NCBI RefSeq assembly: GCF_002019695.1
Contig: NZ_MTIV01000022.1
Span: 1 to 64,000, forward strand
Direction of reading: 5' to 3'
Length of the DNA: 64,000 nucleotides
Origin: Evansella clarkii
GTDB taxonomy: Bacteria; Bacillota; Bacilli; Bacillales; Salisediminibacteriaceae
Shown: positions 15,558-24,075 of the stretch, piece after piece
Layout of the letters: each line of letters starts with the position of its first letter
How positions within the stretch are numbered: the first letter of the stretch is position 1
Notes under the pieces: model-generated
Seen by the model: only the letters and a program-made list of their open reading frames with translations
What the model was told of the DNA's origin: nothing
Databases searched by the model: none
Program-made: the position numbers and the translations under genes

Positions 15558-17421
15558 GTGTGCCCGGCATGTGCATACGCTTTAGGGTTCAAGTCCCGAA
15601 CAGTGAAGGTCGTTGTAACTGCTAGCTAAAGGCAAGGGTGTCCGGGGCGACTCGGAATCTGAAGGAAGCCGGAGGCAAATCTCCGACCCGAGGAACACGA
15701 ATCTCATACAAGGCTGTCTGGTCTGGATGAGGCTGCAAAACAAGTCAAAGTCCTAACGACCGAAGGATCCGGCAGTAAATGAGGCGGGTATATGGAGAGG
15801 AAGTTTATGCACTTACCCGGGGAGGTCTGACAGGAACGCCGTACAAATGCGGTAACTGATTCCAGGAGGAATCACTGAACTGTCAGAAGTCAGCCGAAGC
15901 CATAGTACCACAGATTTCTAGATTTTGTGGGAAGGGCTGAATCATGAAAAGAGTGCTCATCCACCTGCGTACGTATCATTCGATGACACAGAACATACCA
16001 GCTTGCCTAGGAAGCAGAGGTGAATCCCTCCAGGGCTTAGGAAGCGTGGAGAATGATACCACACAATGGAAAGGAAGAGCCACGTGGAGGTTAATGTGAT
16101 GTTGGAAGAGATATTACACCGAGACAATTTGAATAAAGCATATCTCAAGGTAGTCCAAAATAAAGGGAGCCAGGGCGTTGACGGCATTACCACTGCGGAA
16201 CTGAAATCCCAGATCTCCGAAGAATGGTCTGCCATCCGCCAGGGGCTCTTGTCGAGAACCTACCAACCGTCACCGATCCGCCGAGTCGAAATCCCGAAAC
16301 CGGACGGGGGTAAACGGAAGTTAGGGATCCCGACTGTCATGGACCGTCTGATCCAGCAATCCATTAATCTCTACCTTCAACGAATCTATGATCCGACATT
16401 TTCTAAGAACAGTTACGGTTTCCGCCCGAAACGACGAGCCCATGATGCCGTGTTGAAAGCAAAACAGTATATCAACGAAGGGTACACATGGGTGGTCGAT
16501 ATTGATCTGGAGAAATTCTTCGACAAAGTGAACCACGACCGGTTGATGCGAACGTTAAGTTACCGTATTAGCGACAGAAGGGTGTTGAGTATCATCCGGA
16601 AATACCTTCAGGCAGGAATCATGGAAAACGGATTAGTTAGGCAAAACGACATGGGGACTCCCCAAGGGAGTCCATTAAGCCCGCTTCTCTCAAATATTGT
16701 CCTGGATGAATTGGACAAAGAACTGGAGAAACGGAGTATTCGCTTTGTCCGCTATGCGGACGACTGCCAGATTTACACGGGGTCAAAGAAAGCCGCAGAG
16801 CGTATCCGAAAGAACATGATCACCTTCATTGAAGATAAACTGAAGCTAAAGGTAAATCGGGAAAAGAGCGCGGTAGACCGTCCGTGGAAACGAAAGTTCC
16901 TGGGTTTCAGTTTCACAGCTTCTTCTAAAGGAAAAGCGAAAATAAGAATACACAGGGAATCAATCCAACGGGCAAAAGGTCGAATCCGTGAGATTACTTC
17001 CCGAAAGAAAAGTATTCCTATGGAATACAGAATTGGCAAGCTGAACCGGTTTATCGTCGGCTGGAGAAATTATTTCCGACTGGCGGAAACACCCTCGGTA
17101 TTAAAGGAATTAATGAAGTGGATAAGAAGAAGACTTCGAATGGTACGATGGAAAGAATGGAAGAAACCGAAAACAAAAGTCAGAAACCTAATCGCCTTGG
17201 GAGTATCGAAGCAGAAGGCTTATGAATGGGGAAACACAAGAAAAGGCTACTGGCGAGTCGCCTGTAGCCCAATTCTCCACCATACGCTTAATGACGCCTA
17301 TTGGCGCAGGATGGGTTTGAAGTCGTTGATATAACGTTTGATTTTCATGAAACCGCCGTATACGGATCCGTACGTACGGTGGTGTGAGAGGTCGGGGGTT
17401 AGTCACCCCCTCCTACTCGAT
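15558..17421 (+). mobile_element. Group IIC intron with encoded maturase
   Basis: The element starts GTGTGCCCGGCATG, the typical 5' end of group IIC introns of the Oceanobacillus iheyensis/Bacillus halodurans type. It continues with matching domain I pieces (AAGGGTGTCC, GAAGGAAGC, CGAGGAACACGAA). Domain V is at about 17349-17389 (ACCGCCGTATAC...GTACGTACGGTGGT). Domain VI ends in CTACTCGAT at 17413-17421. Insertion directly behind the stem-loop and T run of a terminator is the known habit of class C introns. All parts appear intact, so it may still splice and move. Confidence 0.92.
16099..17334 (+). CDS. ltrA: Group II intron reverse transcriptase/maturase
   Basis: A protein of about 411 residues with all RT blocks: GSQGVDGITT near the start, PKPDGGKRKLGIPTVMDR, SYGFRPKR, VVDIDLEKFFDKVNHD, GTPQGSPLSPLLSN and the catalytic YADD near residue 220. 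The thumb/maturase (X) region follows (GKLNRFIVGWRNYFR). It ends without an HNH endonuclease, as usual in class C. ATG 16099 has GGAGG 8 nt upstream; the frame opens at 16066. It helps its own intron splice and copies it into new terminator sites. Confidence 0.93.
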   Translation: MLEEILHRDNLNKAYLKVVQNKGSQGVDGITTAELKSQISEEWSAIRQGLLSRTYQPSPIRRVEIPKPDGGKRKLGIPTVMDRLIQQSINLYLQRIYDPTFSKNSYGFRPKRRAHDAVLKAKQYINEGYTWVVDIDLEKFFDKVNHDRLMRTLSYRISDRRVLSIIRKYLQAGIMENGLVRQNDMGTPQGSPLSPLLSNIVLDELDKELEKRSIRFVRYADDCQIYTGSKKAAERIRKNMITFIEDKLKLKVNREKSAVDRPWKRKFLGFSFTASSKGKAKIRIHRESIQRAKGRIREITSRKKSIPMEYRIGKLNRFIVGWRNYFRLAETPSVLKELMKWIRRRLRMVRWKEWKKPKTKVRNLIALGVSKQKAYEWGNTRKGYWRVACSPILHHTLNDAYWRRMGLKSLI

Positions 17422-17451
17422 TGAAACAAAAGAGTAGTAAGGGCATCAATT

Positions 17452-17529
17452 ATGTTTTGGTTTATCCTGCTAACATTCATGGGATATCAGACAATAGACT
17501 TCGCTGTGTACTGGTATTCACGGTGTTAG
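17452..17529 (+). CDS. Membrane micro-peptide after the intron
   Basis: A 25-codon ORF (MFWFILLTFMGYQ...WYSRC) with one hydrophobic segment, starting 30 nt after the intron end behind a weak AAGGGC. Before the intron arrived it would have stood right after the SSB-like gene's terminator. Translation is uncertain. Confidence 0.35.
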   Translation: MFWFILLTFMGYQTIDFAVYWYSRC

Positions 17530-17557
17530 TTAAAAAACAAAAGAAGGAAGTGAAAAA

Positions 17558-17680
17558 ATGAGTCAGACGATAAAAGAAATAAAAGAACTCTGCAATCTCC
17601 AAGAAAGTAAACAGATTAGTGAGCAGTGGGCATTATACCAAATCGAAAAATTGATTAAGGAGCAAGCACAAGATACATAA
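17558..17680 (+). CDS. Small helical protein
   Basis: A 40-residue, highly helical protein (MSQTIKEIKELCNLQ...EQAQDT) with AAGAAGGAAG upstream of ATG and its own terminator directly behind the stop. No family recognised. Confidence 0.5.
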   Translation: MSQTIKEIKELCNLQESKQISEQWALYQIEKLIKEQAQDT

Positions 17681-17716
17681 TAGCGATGCGTCTAAGGACG
17701 CATCGCTATTTTTATT
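17681..17716. terminator. Bidirectional terminator
   Basis: Twelve-base perfect arms (17681-17692 and 17697-17708), loop TAAG, T-rich on the plus side and A-rich start. It separates the plus-strand island from the minus-strand gene ending at 17733. Confidence 0.85.
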
Positions 17717-17732
17717 TCGCTGTTAAAGTTTA

Positions 17733-18584
17733 TTAGTATATGTGTGGCGCAGGTGAATGGTATCCGCCAAACTGATTTCCGACAAGTGATACCTTGCAGC
17801 CTGCAGTTTCAAACGTGACTCCTGAAAACCTCCACCTAAACTCACCAACCTTCCACATCTCTGCACTTCGCCCACTATTGAATTGGCGCGTATCATGATC
17901 CTGGAAAGTCCGTGACCACGTAGTATTGTTACCGGTTCTTGCATAATGGTTTGTTAAATTAGCTCTGACCCATTGACCATTATATGTGAAAGTACCTCCG
18001 ACCATTACAGACCATTTTTCTACTCCATATGTGTTTCTCGCTATAATTCTTGTAGAATCATAATTGGTTGTACGCGTAGTCATAATTGATGCATCGCCAG
18101 TACCTTCAAGGCTAGTACCTTTTGGGAGTTGATTTTCCTGAGACGCAGACTCAACAACATAATACGTAGGGGAGTCTGTTAAAAATATTGTAGTTTCATC
18201 GTCTACTATAATTTCTTCGAAACTACCAGAGTCTACACCCGCATCGAGTTCGGAATTAAGGTTATATACTCCCTCTTCATTTTTATTCAACCCTGATATA
18301 TTCCCGTTCTCCTTGTAGTACCAGAGGACATAAGGTAAATATTCTTCTTCATCAACGACGTCTAATTCAGAAAAGTCGACCTTATCGCCATTCTCTCTGG
18401 CCTGTTCAGCAAAATTCCTAATACGCTCCTCCATCTCACTTTTAACCTCTAAGTACTCTTCTTCTGTAATTTGGTTCACCTCATCACTCTCTAGCAACTT
18501 CTCCAATGACATGTCGTCTGAAGCCAAGGTAAAACTAGGAATTGCTAAAAGAAACAACGCGACCAAAAATAAAAGCTTTTTCAC
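17733..18584 (-). CDS. Secreted protein of unknown function
   Basis: A protein of about 283 residues starting at GTG 18584 after AAGGGAGG, with a clear signal peptide (KKLLFLVALFLLAIP, cleavage near TLAS-DD). An acidic helical part follows to about residue 160. A beta-rich C-terminal domain then follows with many Trp, Tyr, Thr and Arg (contains TRIIARNTYGVEKWSVMVGG) and one Cys near the end. This C-terminal composition recalls extracellular beta-sandwich domains. Family not recognised. It is a minus-strand insertion within the plus-strand small-gene island. Confidence 0.7.
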   Translation of the reverse strand: MKKLLFLVALFLLAIPSFTLASDDMSLEKLLESDEVNQITEEEYLEVKSEMEERIRNFAEQARENGDKVDFSELDVVDEEEYLPYVLWYYKENGNISGLNKNEEGVYNLNSELDAGVDSGSFEEIIVDDETTIFLTDSPTYYVVESASQENQLPKGTSLEGTGDASIMTTRTTNYDSTRIIARNTYGVEKWSVMVGGTFTYNGQWVRANLTNHYARTGNNTTWSRTFQDHDTRQFNSGRSAEMWKVGEFRWRFSGVTFETAGCKVSLVGNQFGGYHSPAPHIY

Positions 18585-18684
18585 ACTAAGTCCTCCCTTG
18601 ATAAGATTTAGCAAATTGGAAATTATTTGCTAAACTAAGCATATATTGGGAGAGGTTCCTTGTATAGGTATAATTTTCAAAAAA

Positions 18685-18855
18685 TTAGAAATTCCTACGT
18701 CCTTTTATAAACCTATAGGTCCATAGGAGGACAAAAAAGATTACTGATAGAATTGTGAAGATTATTAACCAGTTTAGAAACAAGTCAAGATAACTTCTCT
18801 CCGCAGGAATTGTGATAACCGCGTACGTTAACAAATAAATCATTATTGCATTCAT
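18685..18855 (-). CDS. Small two-helix membrane protein
   Basis: A 56-residue protein (starts MNAIMIYLLTYAVITIPAER) with two hydrophobic segments and a basic end (FIKGRRNF). AGGAGGGG lies 6 nt before the ATG. It stands upstream of the secreted protein gene on the same strand. Small membrane proteins of this kind serve as toxins, immunity proteins or regulators; no specific assignment. Confidence 0.55.
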   Translation of the reverse strand: MNAIMIYLLTYAVITIPAERSYLDLFLNWLIIFTILSVIFFVLLWTYRFIKGRRNF

Positions 18856-19180
18856 GGTTTAACCCCTCCTTATATTGAAATCCTCTAAAGGTATTCGTTC
18901 AACCTCGGTCTTATTTACCTACCTAATCACTCTTCCATTTTTTTACTTCATGATGAATCTCTTTAATTCTATCAAGCAAGGTGCTGCAACTACAACCTGA
19001 TGGTTAGAAAATGCTCGAATTCCCGCAAAAAGTAATAGCTAATGAAAAAAAGCGATGTGTCTAAGGACGCATCGCTTTTTTTTGTAAAACGGAAAACCCG
19101 GAATGACAAACGATGCGGCGTAAACGCCGCCGGGGAACAGCATGAAAATAAATCACACTAATTCATAGGAGATGATGATA
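18856..19180 (+). repeat. Non-coding stretch with copied ssb 3' end and one hairpin element
   Basis: Near 19020-19088 the sequence repeats the end of the SSB-like gene at 15500-15557: CCCGCAAAAAGTAATAGCT, then the same terminator stem with two changes. So a tail of a third copy or a duplication scar remains here. A hairpin GCGGCG-TAAA-CGCCGC (19115-19130) precedes the gene at 19181. No further gene is supported. Confidence 0.65.
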
Positions 19181-19591
19181 ATGACTCAATCTGTAATCGA
19201 ACGAACTTCTTTCAGTAAACCTGTCAATGGACCTCTTTTCCCTCGCATGCAATTTCCAAAAGAAACCTTTGGTACAGCGACGGACTGTGGGGAAAGATAC
19301 ACGCACTTTAACGTTATCTCTCAATCTCATGAAGAGATCACGCTCCAGGTTGAGCACTGTCACTTTCATTCTCTTATCCTGAAAGATTTCCGCCTTACCT
19401 TCTCTCTTGATATGGATTACATGCAGACAGTCACGCTTACTTCTGGGAATCACAAGATTGATGTGGACACGCTGCCTGAACTTCTATACGTCTTGTTAGA
19501 GAAATTTATAAAAACAGTCAACTATCACTATAGCGACGCATTTACGCATCGTCAGGGGCTCTTATCCGAGCTTAAAATAAAGACAAAGTAA
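19181..19591 (+). CDS. Hypothetical protein, hairpin-linked
   Basis: A 136-residue protein starting at ATG 19181 (AGGAG 10 nt upstream; two earlier ATGs overlap the binding site). It has mixed beta/alpha sequence (RYTHFNVISQSHEEITLQV, KDFRLTFSLDMDYM) and several His and Cys residues but no recognisable motif. It is flanked by hairpin elements and precedes the second SSB-like gene. Confidence 0.55.
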   Translation: MTQSVIERTSFSKPVNGPLFPRMQFPKETFGTATDCGERYTHFNVISQSHEEITLQVEHCHFHSLILKDFRLTFSLDMDYMQTVTLTSGNHKIDVDTLPELLYVLLEKFIKTVNYHYSDAFTHRQGLLSELKIKTK

Positions 19592-19618
19592 GTTGTTCGA
19601 AAAATCCTTTCAAACCAT

Positions 19619-19754
19619 GGCGGTGTGAGCCACCGCCGACCAGATATATGAAGACGAAAATATAAGTCAAAGTCTCGCAGTGTCACCACTGCCGGTAAAT
19701 CAAACGAAGATGAAAGCCTTCAAAACTCTTAAACCATCGCGGTGATACCACCGC
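19619..19754 (+). repeat. Three GC-rich hairpins before the second SSB-like gene
   Basis: GGCGGTG-TGAGC-CACCGCC (19619-19637), GCAGTG-TCAC-CACTGC (19677-19692) and GCGGTG-ATAC-CACCGC (19739-19754). The middle one differs in its arm pair (G-C to A-T) yet still pairs, which is compensatory change. Segments between them repeat GAAGACGAAAATATAAG-like and AGTTGAA sequences. Confidence 0.82.
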
Positions 19755-19802
19755 CGGGAAAAAAGTTGAACTAAACTAATCTAATAATAGGGAGCGATTA
19801 AC

Positions 19803-20225
19803 ATGGCAAAGAAAGCATTCAACGAATTAACGGAAAAAGGACAAAAGCAACGTCTTAATAAATATCAAAAAGAGCGTGAAGCTCGCGGAACACAAGAAAC
19901 GCTTGCTCGTCTGGTGAAACCAGCGAACATCAAAACAATTAGTGGAGACAACAAGCTGGCAGTTTTCCGCTTTGCAGCTTATGACAAAGAATCTGATGAG
20001 ACTCGCTTCTTTACAGCAAGTGCGTTTATCAAGAAAGGGAAAGATAAACTCGAAGAATTCTACGCGAACCTTTCTAAAGGACAATTGGTTGCTGTGGAGT
20101 ACAAAGAGAACAACGGTTATACAAACATCTATAACCTGATGGACCGCTCTTATGCAGACAACCGCAACAACTCTGGCGCTGAAGCATCCGCTCAGGAAGA
20201 AGCCGAAGCGGAACTGGAAGTTTAA
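19803..20225 (+). CDS. SSB-like protein, copy 2 (acidic tail)
   Basis: A 140-residue paralogue of the protein at 15141 with the same OB-fold-like body. It has an extra acidic Ala/Glu-rich tail (SAQEEAEAELEV), as many single-stranded DNA-binding proteins have for partner recruitment. Ribosome binding site TAGGGAG. It is preceded by a leader of about 200 nt with three hairpins and followed by a strong terminator. The two copies suggest a gene dosage need or different timing. Confidence 0.68.
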   Translation: MAKKAFNELTEKGQKQRLNKYQKEREARGTQETLARLVKPANIKTISGDNKLAVFRFAAYDKESDETRFFTASAFIKKGKDKLEEFYANLSKGQLVAVEYKENNGYTNIYNLMDRSYADNRNNSGAEASAQEEAEAELEV

Positions 20226-20231
20226 GACACT

Positions 20232-20268
20232 AAAGGAGCGACTGACACAATCAGTCGCTCCTTTTTTT
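20232..20268 (+). terminator. Terminator of SSB-like copy 2
   Basis: Fourteen-base arms (20232-20245 and 20251-20264), loop CACAA, T run. Confidence 0.9.
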
Positions 20269-20312
20269 ATTTTGAATAACGCACCTATCAATTTATGAGG
20301 AGGAGGATCATT

Positions 20313-20858
20313 GTGATATTTCAAAACACAGTGGGAGTACCATATAGAGTTAGCGCAGCTTTTTGGAAATGTATCGATGACAGCCACACCATTGAAAAAA
20401 TGTATGATGAACATGAAAACGTGCTGGTTACCTTAAAGGATAGTTTCAGCACGGTCCGGTTTATTTACTACAAGGGGCGGGAGAATGAAAGTATACGAAT
20501 CCTAAACGAAGACGATCGGTATGTCGGTCAACTCTGGCGAAACGATAATGATGAAACTGGCTCTGTGGCAGAAGGTGATAAAGGAAAAAGGAAGGTTGTT
20601 CAAATCCTAAAAATGTTTGAAAAATCACTGGCGACCGGACGAATAGAATTGGAGGTAGAGAAGAACGATATGCCACCAAGCCTATATGTCCCACTGTCTC
20701 CAAGAGAGCAACTAATAGTAGATTTATTGAAAAAGGGTCTCCCTTATTCTCATATCAAAGAAAAGTTAGAACTGACACCTTTGAAAAAGAAAAAGATAAG
20801 AAAATCACTTATCCGAAAAGGGGTTATTAAACAGTCTCTGGAAGAGCTGTACTCATAA
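20313..20858 (+). CDS. Regulator with C-terminal LuxR-like HTH
   Basis: A protein of about 181 residues starting at GTG 20313 behind AGGAGGAGG. The N-terminal 120 residues (MIFQNTVGVPYRVSAAFW...) are of unknown type. From about residue 125, LSPREQLIVDLLKKGLPYSH and the following helices match a LuxR/GerE-type helix-turn-helix, degenerate in the second half. The gene at 45295 has the same plan and a similar IFQ(N/E)TV start. Probably a DNA-binding regulator of plasmid functions. Confidence 0.6.
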   Translation: MIFQNTVGVPYRVSAAFWKCIDDSHTIEKMYDEHENVLVTLKDSFSTVRFIYYKGRENESIRILNEDDRYVGQLWRNDNDETGSVAEGDKGKRKVVQILKMFEKSLATGRIELEVEKNDMPPSLYVPLSPREQLIVDLLKKGLPYSHIKEKLELTPLKKKKIRKSLIRKGVIKQSLEELYS

Positions 20859-20872
20859 AGGAGGAACTTACG

Positions 20873-21103
20873 ATGGGTTTTAAAGAGTGGTCTAAAAGGC
20901 AGCAGGACGCGAAACAATTCAGTGAGATATTAATTGACACCTTCCAGGGATGTACGAAAGAAGAAGTATCTGATGTGGATTTTGTGATGAATACATTGCG
21001 AGACAAATATGGGGAGCAACAAATAAAATGGATGTATTCTATCGAACAATCTAGCCGTCAACAAGGGTGGGATAAGTTCAATAGAGAATGTTTGAACATC
21101 TAA
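20873..21103 (+). CDS. Small hypothetical protein
   Basis: A 76-residue helical protein (MGFKEWSKRQQDAKQF...) with AAAGGAGG upstream, 14 nt after the regulator gene, so co-transcribed with it. No family recognised. It ends the plus-strand island before a strong bidirectional terminator. Confidence 0.55.
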   Translation: MGFKEWSKRQQDAKQFSEILIDTFQGCTKEEVSDVDFVMNTLRDKYGEQQIKWMYSIEQSSRQQGWDKFNRECLNI

Positions 21104-21141
21104 GGTTCGTATGAGGAAAGCTAGTTATTCGAAAACAAATC

Positions 21142-21177
21142 AAAAAGACCGACTCTTAAACGAGTCGGTCTTTTTTT
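21142..21177. terminator. Bidirectional terminator
   Basis: Fourteen-base perfect arms (21142-21155 and 21162-21175), loop TTAAAC, with A and T runs on both sides. It separates the plus-strand island from the minus-strand Tad-like operon. Confidence 0.92.
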
Positions 21178-21188
21178 CGTGATACCTA

Positions 21189-21422
21189 TTAATAATGATT
21201 CGTACCACCCCGGATTTTCCCCTGAACGGTGAACATGACCGCCTGGTATCCTGTCAGATGGTCCGCATCGCCGAGATCGGCGTCCATGATGATTTCATAA
21301 TGAGATTTCGCCCGCTCGTCCACTTCGACCATCGGTACTGTGAAAAAGCAGGCGATGATAACAGCGACTGTCATTACACCGCCGATCATCATCATACTTC
21401 GAAACGTATTAGCTTCCAGCAT
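21189..21422 (-). CDS. Pseudopilin-like membrane protein, MLEANT type
   Basis: A 77-residue protein with a short polar start (MLEANTFRS), a hydrophobic segment (MMMIGGVMTVAVIIACFF) and an acidic exterior domain. The start is like that of the 66-residue protein at 40266 (MLESNTDRS...MIGAVIVAA), so the two belong together. It is the last gene of the operon with a TadA-like ATPase and two platform proteins. It may be a minor pilin or assembly factor; no classical prepilin cleavage motif is visible. Confidence 0.6.
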   Translation of the reverse strand: MLEANTFRSMMMIGGVMTVAVIIACFFTVPMVEVDERAKSHYEIIMDADLGDADHLTGYQAVMFTVQGKIRGGTNHY

Positions 21423-21460
21423 TGTCTCTCACCTATCCTTTCTACCCCCTTTGGAACACC

Positions 21461-21949
21461 TTAATGGCTGGCTGTCCCTCTCACACGACTGGCGCTCGTC
21501 CCCACAACCGAAGGCTTAAAGAATGAGCTTTCACCCCAATTCCCGATCTCACGGGTAATAACATAATGGATAGGTGTTCCGTAACGGGCCTGGTTTTCCC
21601 CTCTGTCGTAATAGACGTTCTGACCATCTTCCTGCATCTGATACTCCCGGACGAAAAAGCCGCTTGATTTCACGTTGTCATCGTTGCGATCCTCTTCAAA
21701 CAAGCAAGGAGCGTTATCTTCCGGACTTGCTGCAAGACAACCGCCATAGGCCAGCTTCGCTCTGTCATTAAGTACCACTAAGGCTTCTTCTGTCAATCCG
21801 CCATGGCGTTCAATCTGATGATTCACATCCTGCTGAAAACTATTTACTTCGTTGAGCTGGAACATGAAGATAACCGCCATAGTGATAAAGAAAAAGCTGA
21901 CGATTCCGATAAACCACTTCGCGTATTCCATGATAGCTCCATCGAGCAT
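21461..21949 (-). CDS. TadE-like pseudopilin
   Basis: About 162 residues starting MLDGAIMEYAKWF at ATG 21949 (AAAGGAG 9 nt upstream). It has one N-terminal membrane helix and an exterior domain with a pair of Cys (YGGCLAAS, APCLFEE) and Tyr/Asp-rich sequence. The form fits the small TadE/TadF-like proteins of Tad pilus systems, and its neighbours are Tad-like. The assignment is by layout rather than a diagnostic motif. Confidence 0.55.
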   Translation of the reverse strand: MLDGAIMEYAKWFIGIVSFFFITMAVIFMFQLNEVNSFQQDVNHQIERHGGLTEEALVVLNDRAKLAYGGCLAASPEDNAPCLFEEDRNDDNVKSSGFFVREYQMQEDGQNVYYDRGENQARYGTPIHYVITREIGNWGESSFFKPSVVGTSASRVRGTASH

Positions 21950-22086
21950 ACGCATACACTCCTTTCTGGTAAAATATGGAATATATCTCTATTATACCGT
22001 GTTTTTCCCTCCGGTCACCTATTTTTACGTAATCCGGAGGGTGTTAGACTGTTTGATTGTTGCACGGGTCATTGATTCACAAGAGA

Positions 22087-23139
22087 CTATTGCGAATCTT
22101 CGTCTCCGGTAATAGCATCTTCCTCCTGTGATTCATCCGCTTCGTCACCTATAGACGGTATAGACTCCTCGGGGCTGTTCGTTAGGTCCTGAGCACCCTC
22201 TGCTTGTTCTGTAGGGTCTGCTATCACACCGTTAAAGTCCAAATCTTTGAAGTTATCAAGCATGAGACCAATACCGAGTCCCGCAACGAGGATAAAACTC
22301 GACATAACTACTTTGGTCGGGAACATCACAAACCGGCGCAATTTCATATCAATAATTTCGTCAATGGCGCTCATCATATCCTCACTCGCCATGTGGCCGA
22401 GTTCATCAATGACGGATACATCAAACGTCGACTGTTGAAAATCATAGATTGTGGACATGAACAAATGACTCATATCCGTTCCTGATGAACGTTCAGCGAA
22501 GTCCGTGAACGGCTGAAGGCTCTCCGGGTCATCTCCCATTTCTCCCATTAACTGATACAGGCTACGCCTGTCAGACGGGTCTTCCGTCCTCTGTAAAATC
22601 TTATTAAAAATCGTATACAGCGCTGCCGTTCCACCTGACGCCTTCAAATAAGGGATCACCAGGCGCGTAAACTTCGAGAAGTTCAGCTGGCGCTGGAATT
22701 TCCACGCCTTATAATACGACTCCACCCGCTTTGACTTCATCTTGTAAAAAACAGCTCCCAGGATAGGTCCGGACAGATACAACCAGACGTGCATAAACAT
22801 CCCGGCAAGACAACCAAGAAGGACGATACCCAGGGTCTGCATCACTCGTTTTCTCTGGAACTTATCGATTTTCTGAGTGGTGTCCCCCATCTCTCGGAGC
22901 TGGTGATAGAGCGAATCCTCGGCCATCTTTTCCCATATGGACGGCTTATGTTCCGTCCCAGGGTCCGCTTTCACTTTCTGACCTTTCCTCACCCGCTCTC
23001 TGTTCTTCTCCTTGTTGTCTTTACGTGCTTTTTCCTGTTTCCTGACGTGCTTCGCCTGTCTTAACTCTTTACGCGTCGCCTTGCGGGTTACACGCTCGGG
23101 GGTGTCCGCCGTTTTCGCAGCACCAGTCGCTCGGCTCAT
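22087..23139 (-). CDS. Tad-like platform membrane protein (TadC/GspF-like)
   Basis: A 350-residue protein: a very basic N-terminus (Lys/Arg-rich to about residue 65), two membrane helices near 105-140, a long cytoplasmic helical domain, another helix near 285-305 and an acidic tail (PEESIPSIGDEADESQEED). This is the layout of type II/IV secretion inner-membrane F/TadB/TadC platform proteins. It is next to a second such protein and a VirB11/TadA ATPase on the same strand. The acidic tail is unusual for the family. Confidence 0.65.
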   Translation of the reverse strand: MSRATGAAKTADTPERVTRKATRKELRQAKHVRKQEKARKDNKEKNRERVRKGQKVKADPGTEHKPSIWEKMAEDSLYHQLREMGDTTQKIDKFQRKRVMQTLGIVLLGCLAGMFMHVWLYLSGPILGAVFYKMKSKRVESYYKAWKFQRQLNFSKFTRLVIPYLKASGGTAALYTIFNKILQRTEDPSDRRSLYQLMGEMGDDPESLQPFTDFAERSSGTDMSHLFMSTIYDFQQSTFDVSVIDELGHMASEDMMSAIDEIIDMKLRRFVMFPTKVVMSSFILVAGLGIGLMLDNFKDLDFNGVIADPTEQAEGAQDLTNSPEESIPSIGDEADESQEEDAITGDEDSQ

Positions 23140-23171
23140 AGAGCAGCACTCCTTTCTGATTGAGATATCAT

Positions 23172-23993
23172 TTATTTCTTCCGGATCTCCATCACAGAAT
23201 CATCGAACAGGTATCCAACAAACTGTTTGAAGAATATTGTCAGCATGAGGAGGTACAACCCACTTGAGATGTAACCAACCGGATGCCTCGCGAACGCGCT
23301 CAAGTATGTTTCAAAACCGAAACTGACAGCAAGAGCAATAATCAAAATACCTGTGATAATAATTAACTGCTTCATGTCTTTTAAGTGGCCATTCTTTGCT
23401 CTTTCATAACCATCCTGTTTCTTACGGATATCGTTATGATAAGTCTTAATATCTTTTAACGTATCAATGTTTGTCTTTCCTTCGATCATCGCCGTCTCCA
23501 GCTGTTCCAAATACTGCTGAAAGATCACATCGTCATCGTATTTTTCACTGAACCAGATGACAGACTCTCGTATTCGTTCGTTATCGGCTCCAATCAACAT
23601 CGCATGAAACTTTTTCAAGTCCTCTTTAAACTCCCCAGTCGATCTTGTTGTGACTTTCCGTATGGCCATCAGTACTGTTTGGTTATCATCGGTAAGCACC
23701 TGTGTGATATTGTTCAAAAACTTGTTACGCTGATTAAACGCTTCGTATTCATACTGCTTTTTGACTGATTTAGGGAGCAAAGACGCCAATCCGTAAATCG
23801 CTCCGATGATGACACAGACAGCCGTCACCCAGCCATTGTATAGGAGCAGAAATGAAAACACCCCGAATAGTCCCGCAGGAAGCCCCACGTAATTCATAAA
23901 ATCTTTCACCCCGAGCTTTCCACCATAGGCAACTCGGTAGGCCCTTAGCTCATCCACGTTCATTGATTTCTTCTTTTTTGTCGCGATTGCCAC
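23172..23993 (-). CDS. Tad-like platform membrane protein (TadB-like)
   Basis: A 273-residue protein with two membrane helices near 40-75, a cytoplasmic helical domain (contains LEQLETAMIEGKTNIDTL, like the conserved F-domain helix) and two C-terminal membrane helices. It fits TadB. It lies between the ATPase and the second platform gene, in the usual Tad order ATPase-TadB-TadC. Together they would form the membrane motor base. Confidence 0.68.
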   Translation of the reverse strand: MAIATKKKKSMNVDELRAYRVAYGGKLGVKDFMNYVGLPAGLFGVFSFLLLYNGWVTAVCVIIGAIYGLASLLPKSVKKQYEYEAFNQRNKFLNNITQVLTDDNQTVLMAIRKVTTRSTGEFKEDLKKFHAMLIGADNERIRESVIWFSEKYDDDVIFQQYLEQLETAMIEGKTNIDTLKDIKTYHNDIRKKQDGYERAKNGHLKDMKQLIIITGILIIALAVSFGFETYLSAFARHPVGYISSGLYLLMLTIFFKQFVGYLFDDSVMEIRKK

Positions 23994-24075
23994 GACCCCT
24001 CACCCCTTTCCTTGCCGACTATCCGGCAACCTACCTATTTCATCGTTCTCACAAAAGAGGCGGATGTTCTGCCCC

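Noticed and set aside
13350-19754. CRISPR array
   Set aside because: The repeated units are short hairpins with variable arms, irregular spacing of tens to thousands of bases, and genes between them; no cas genes.
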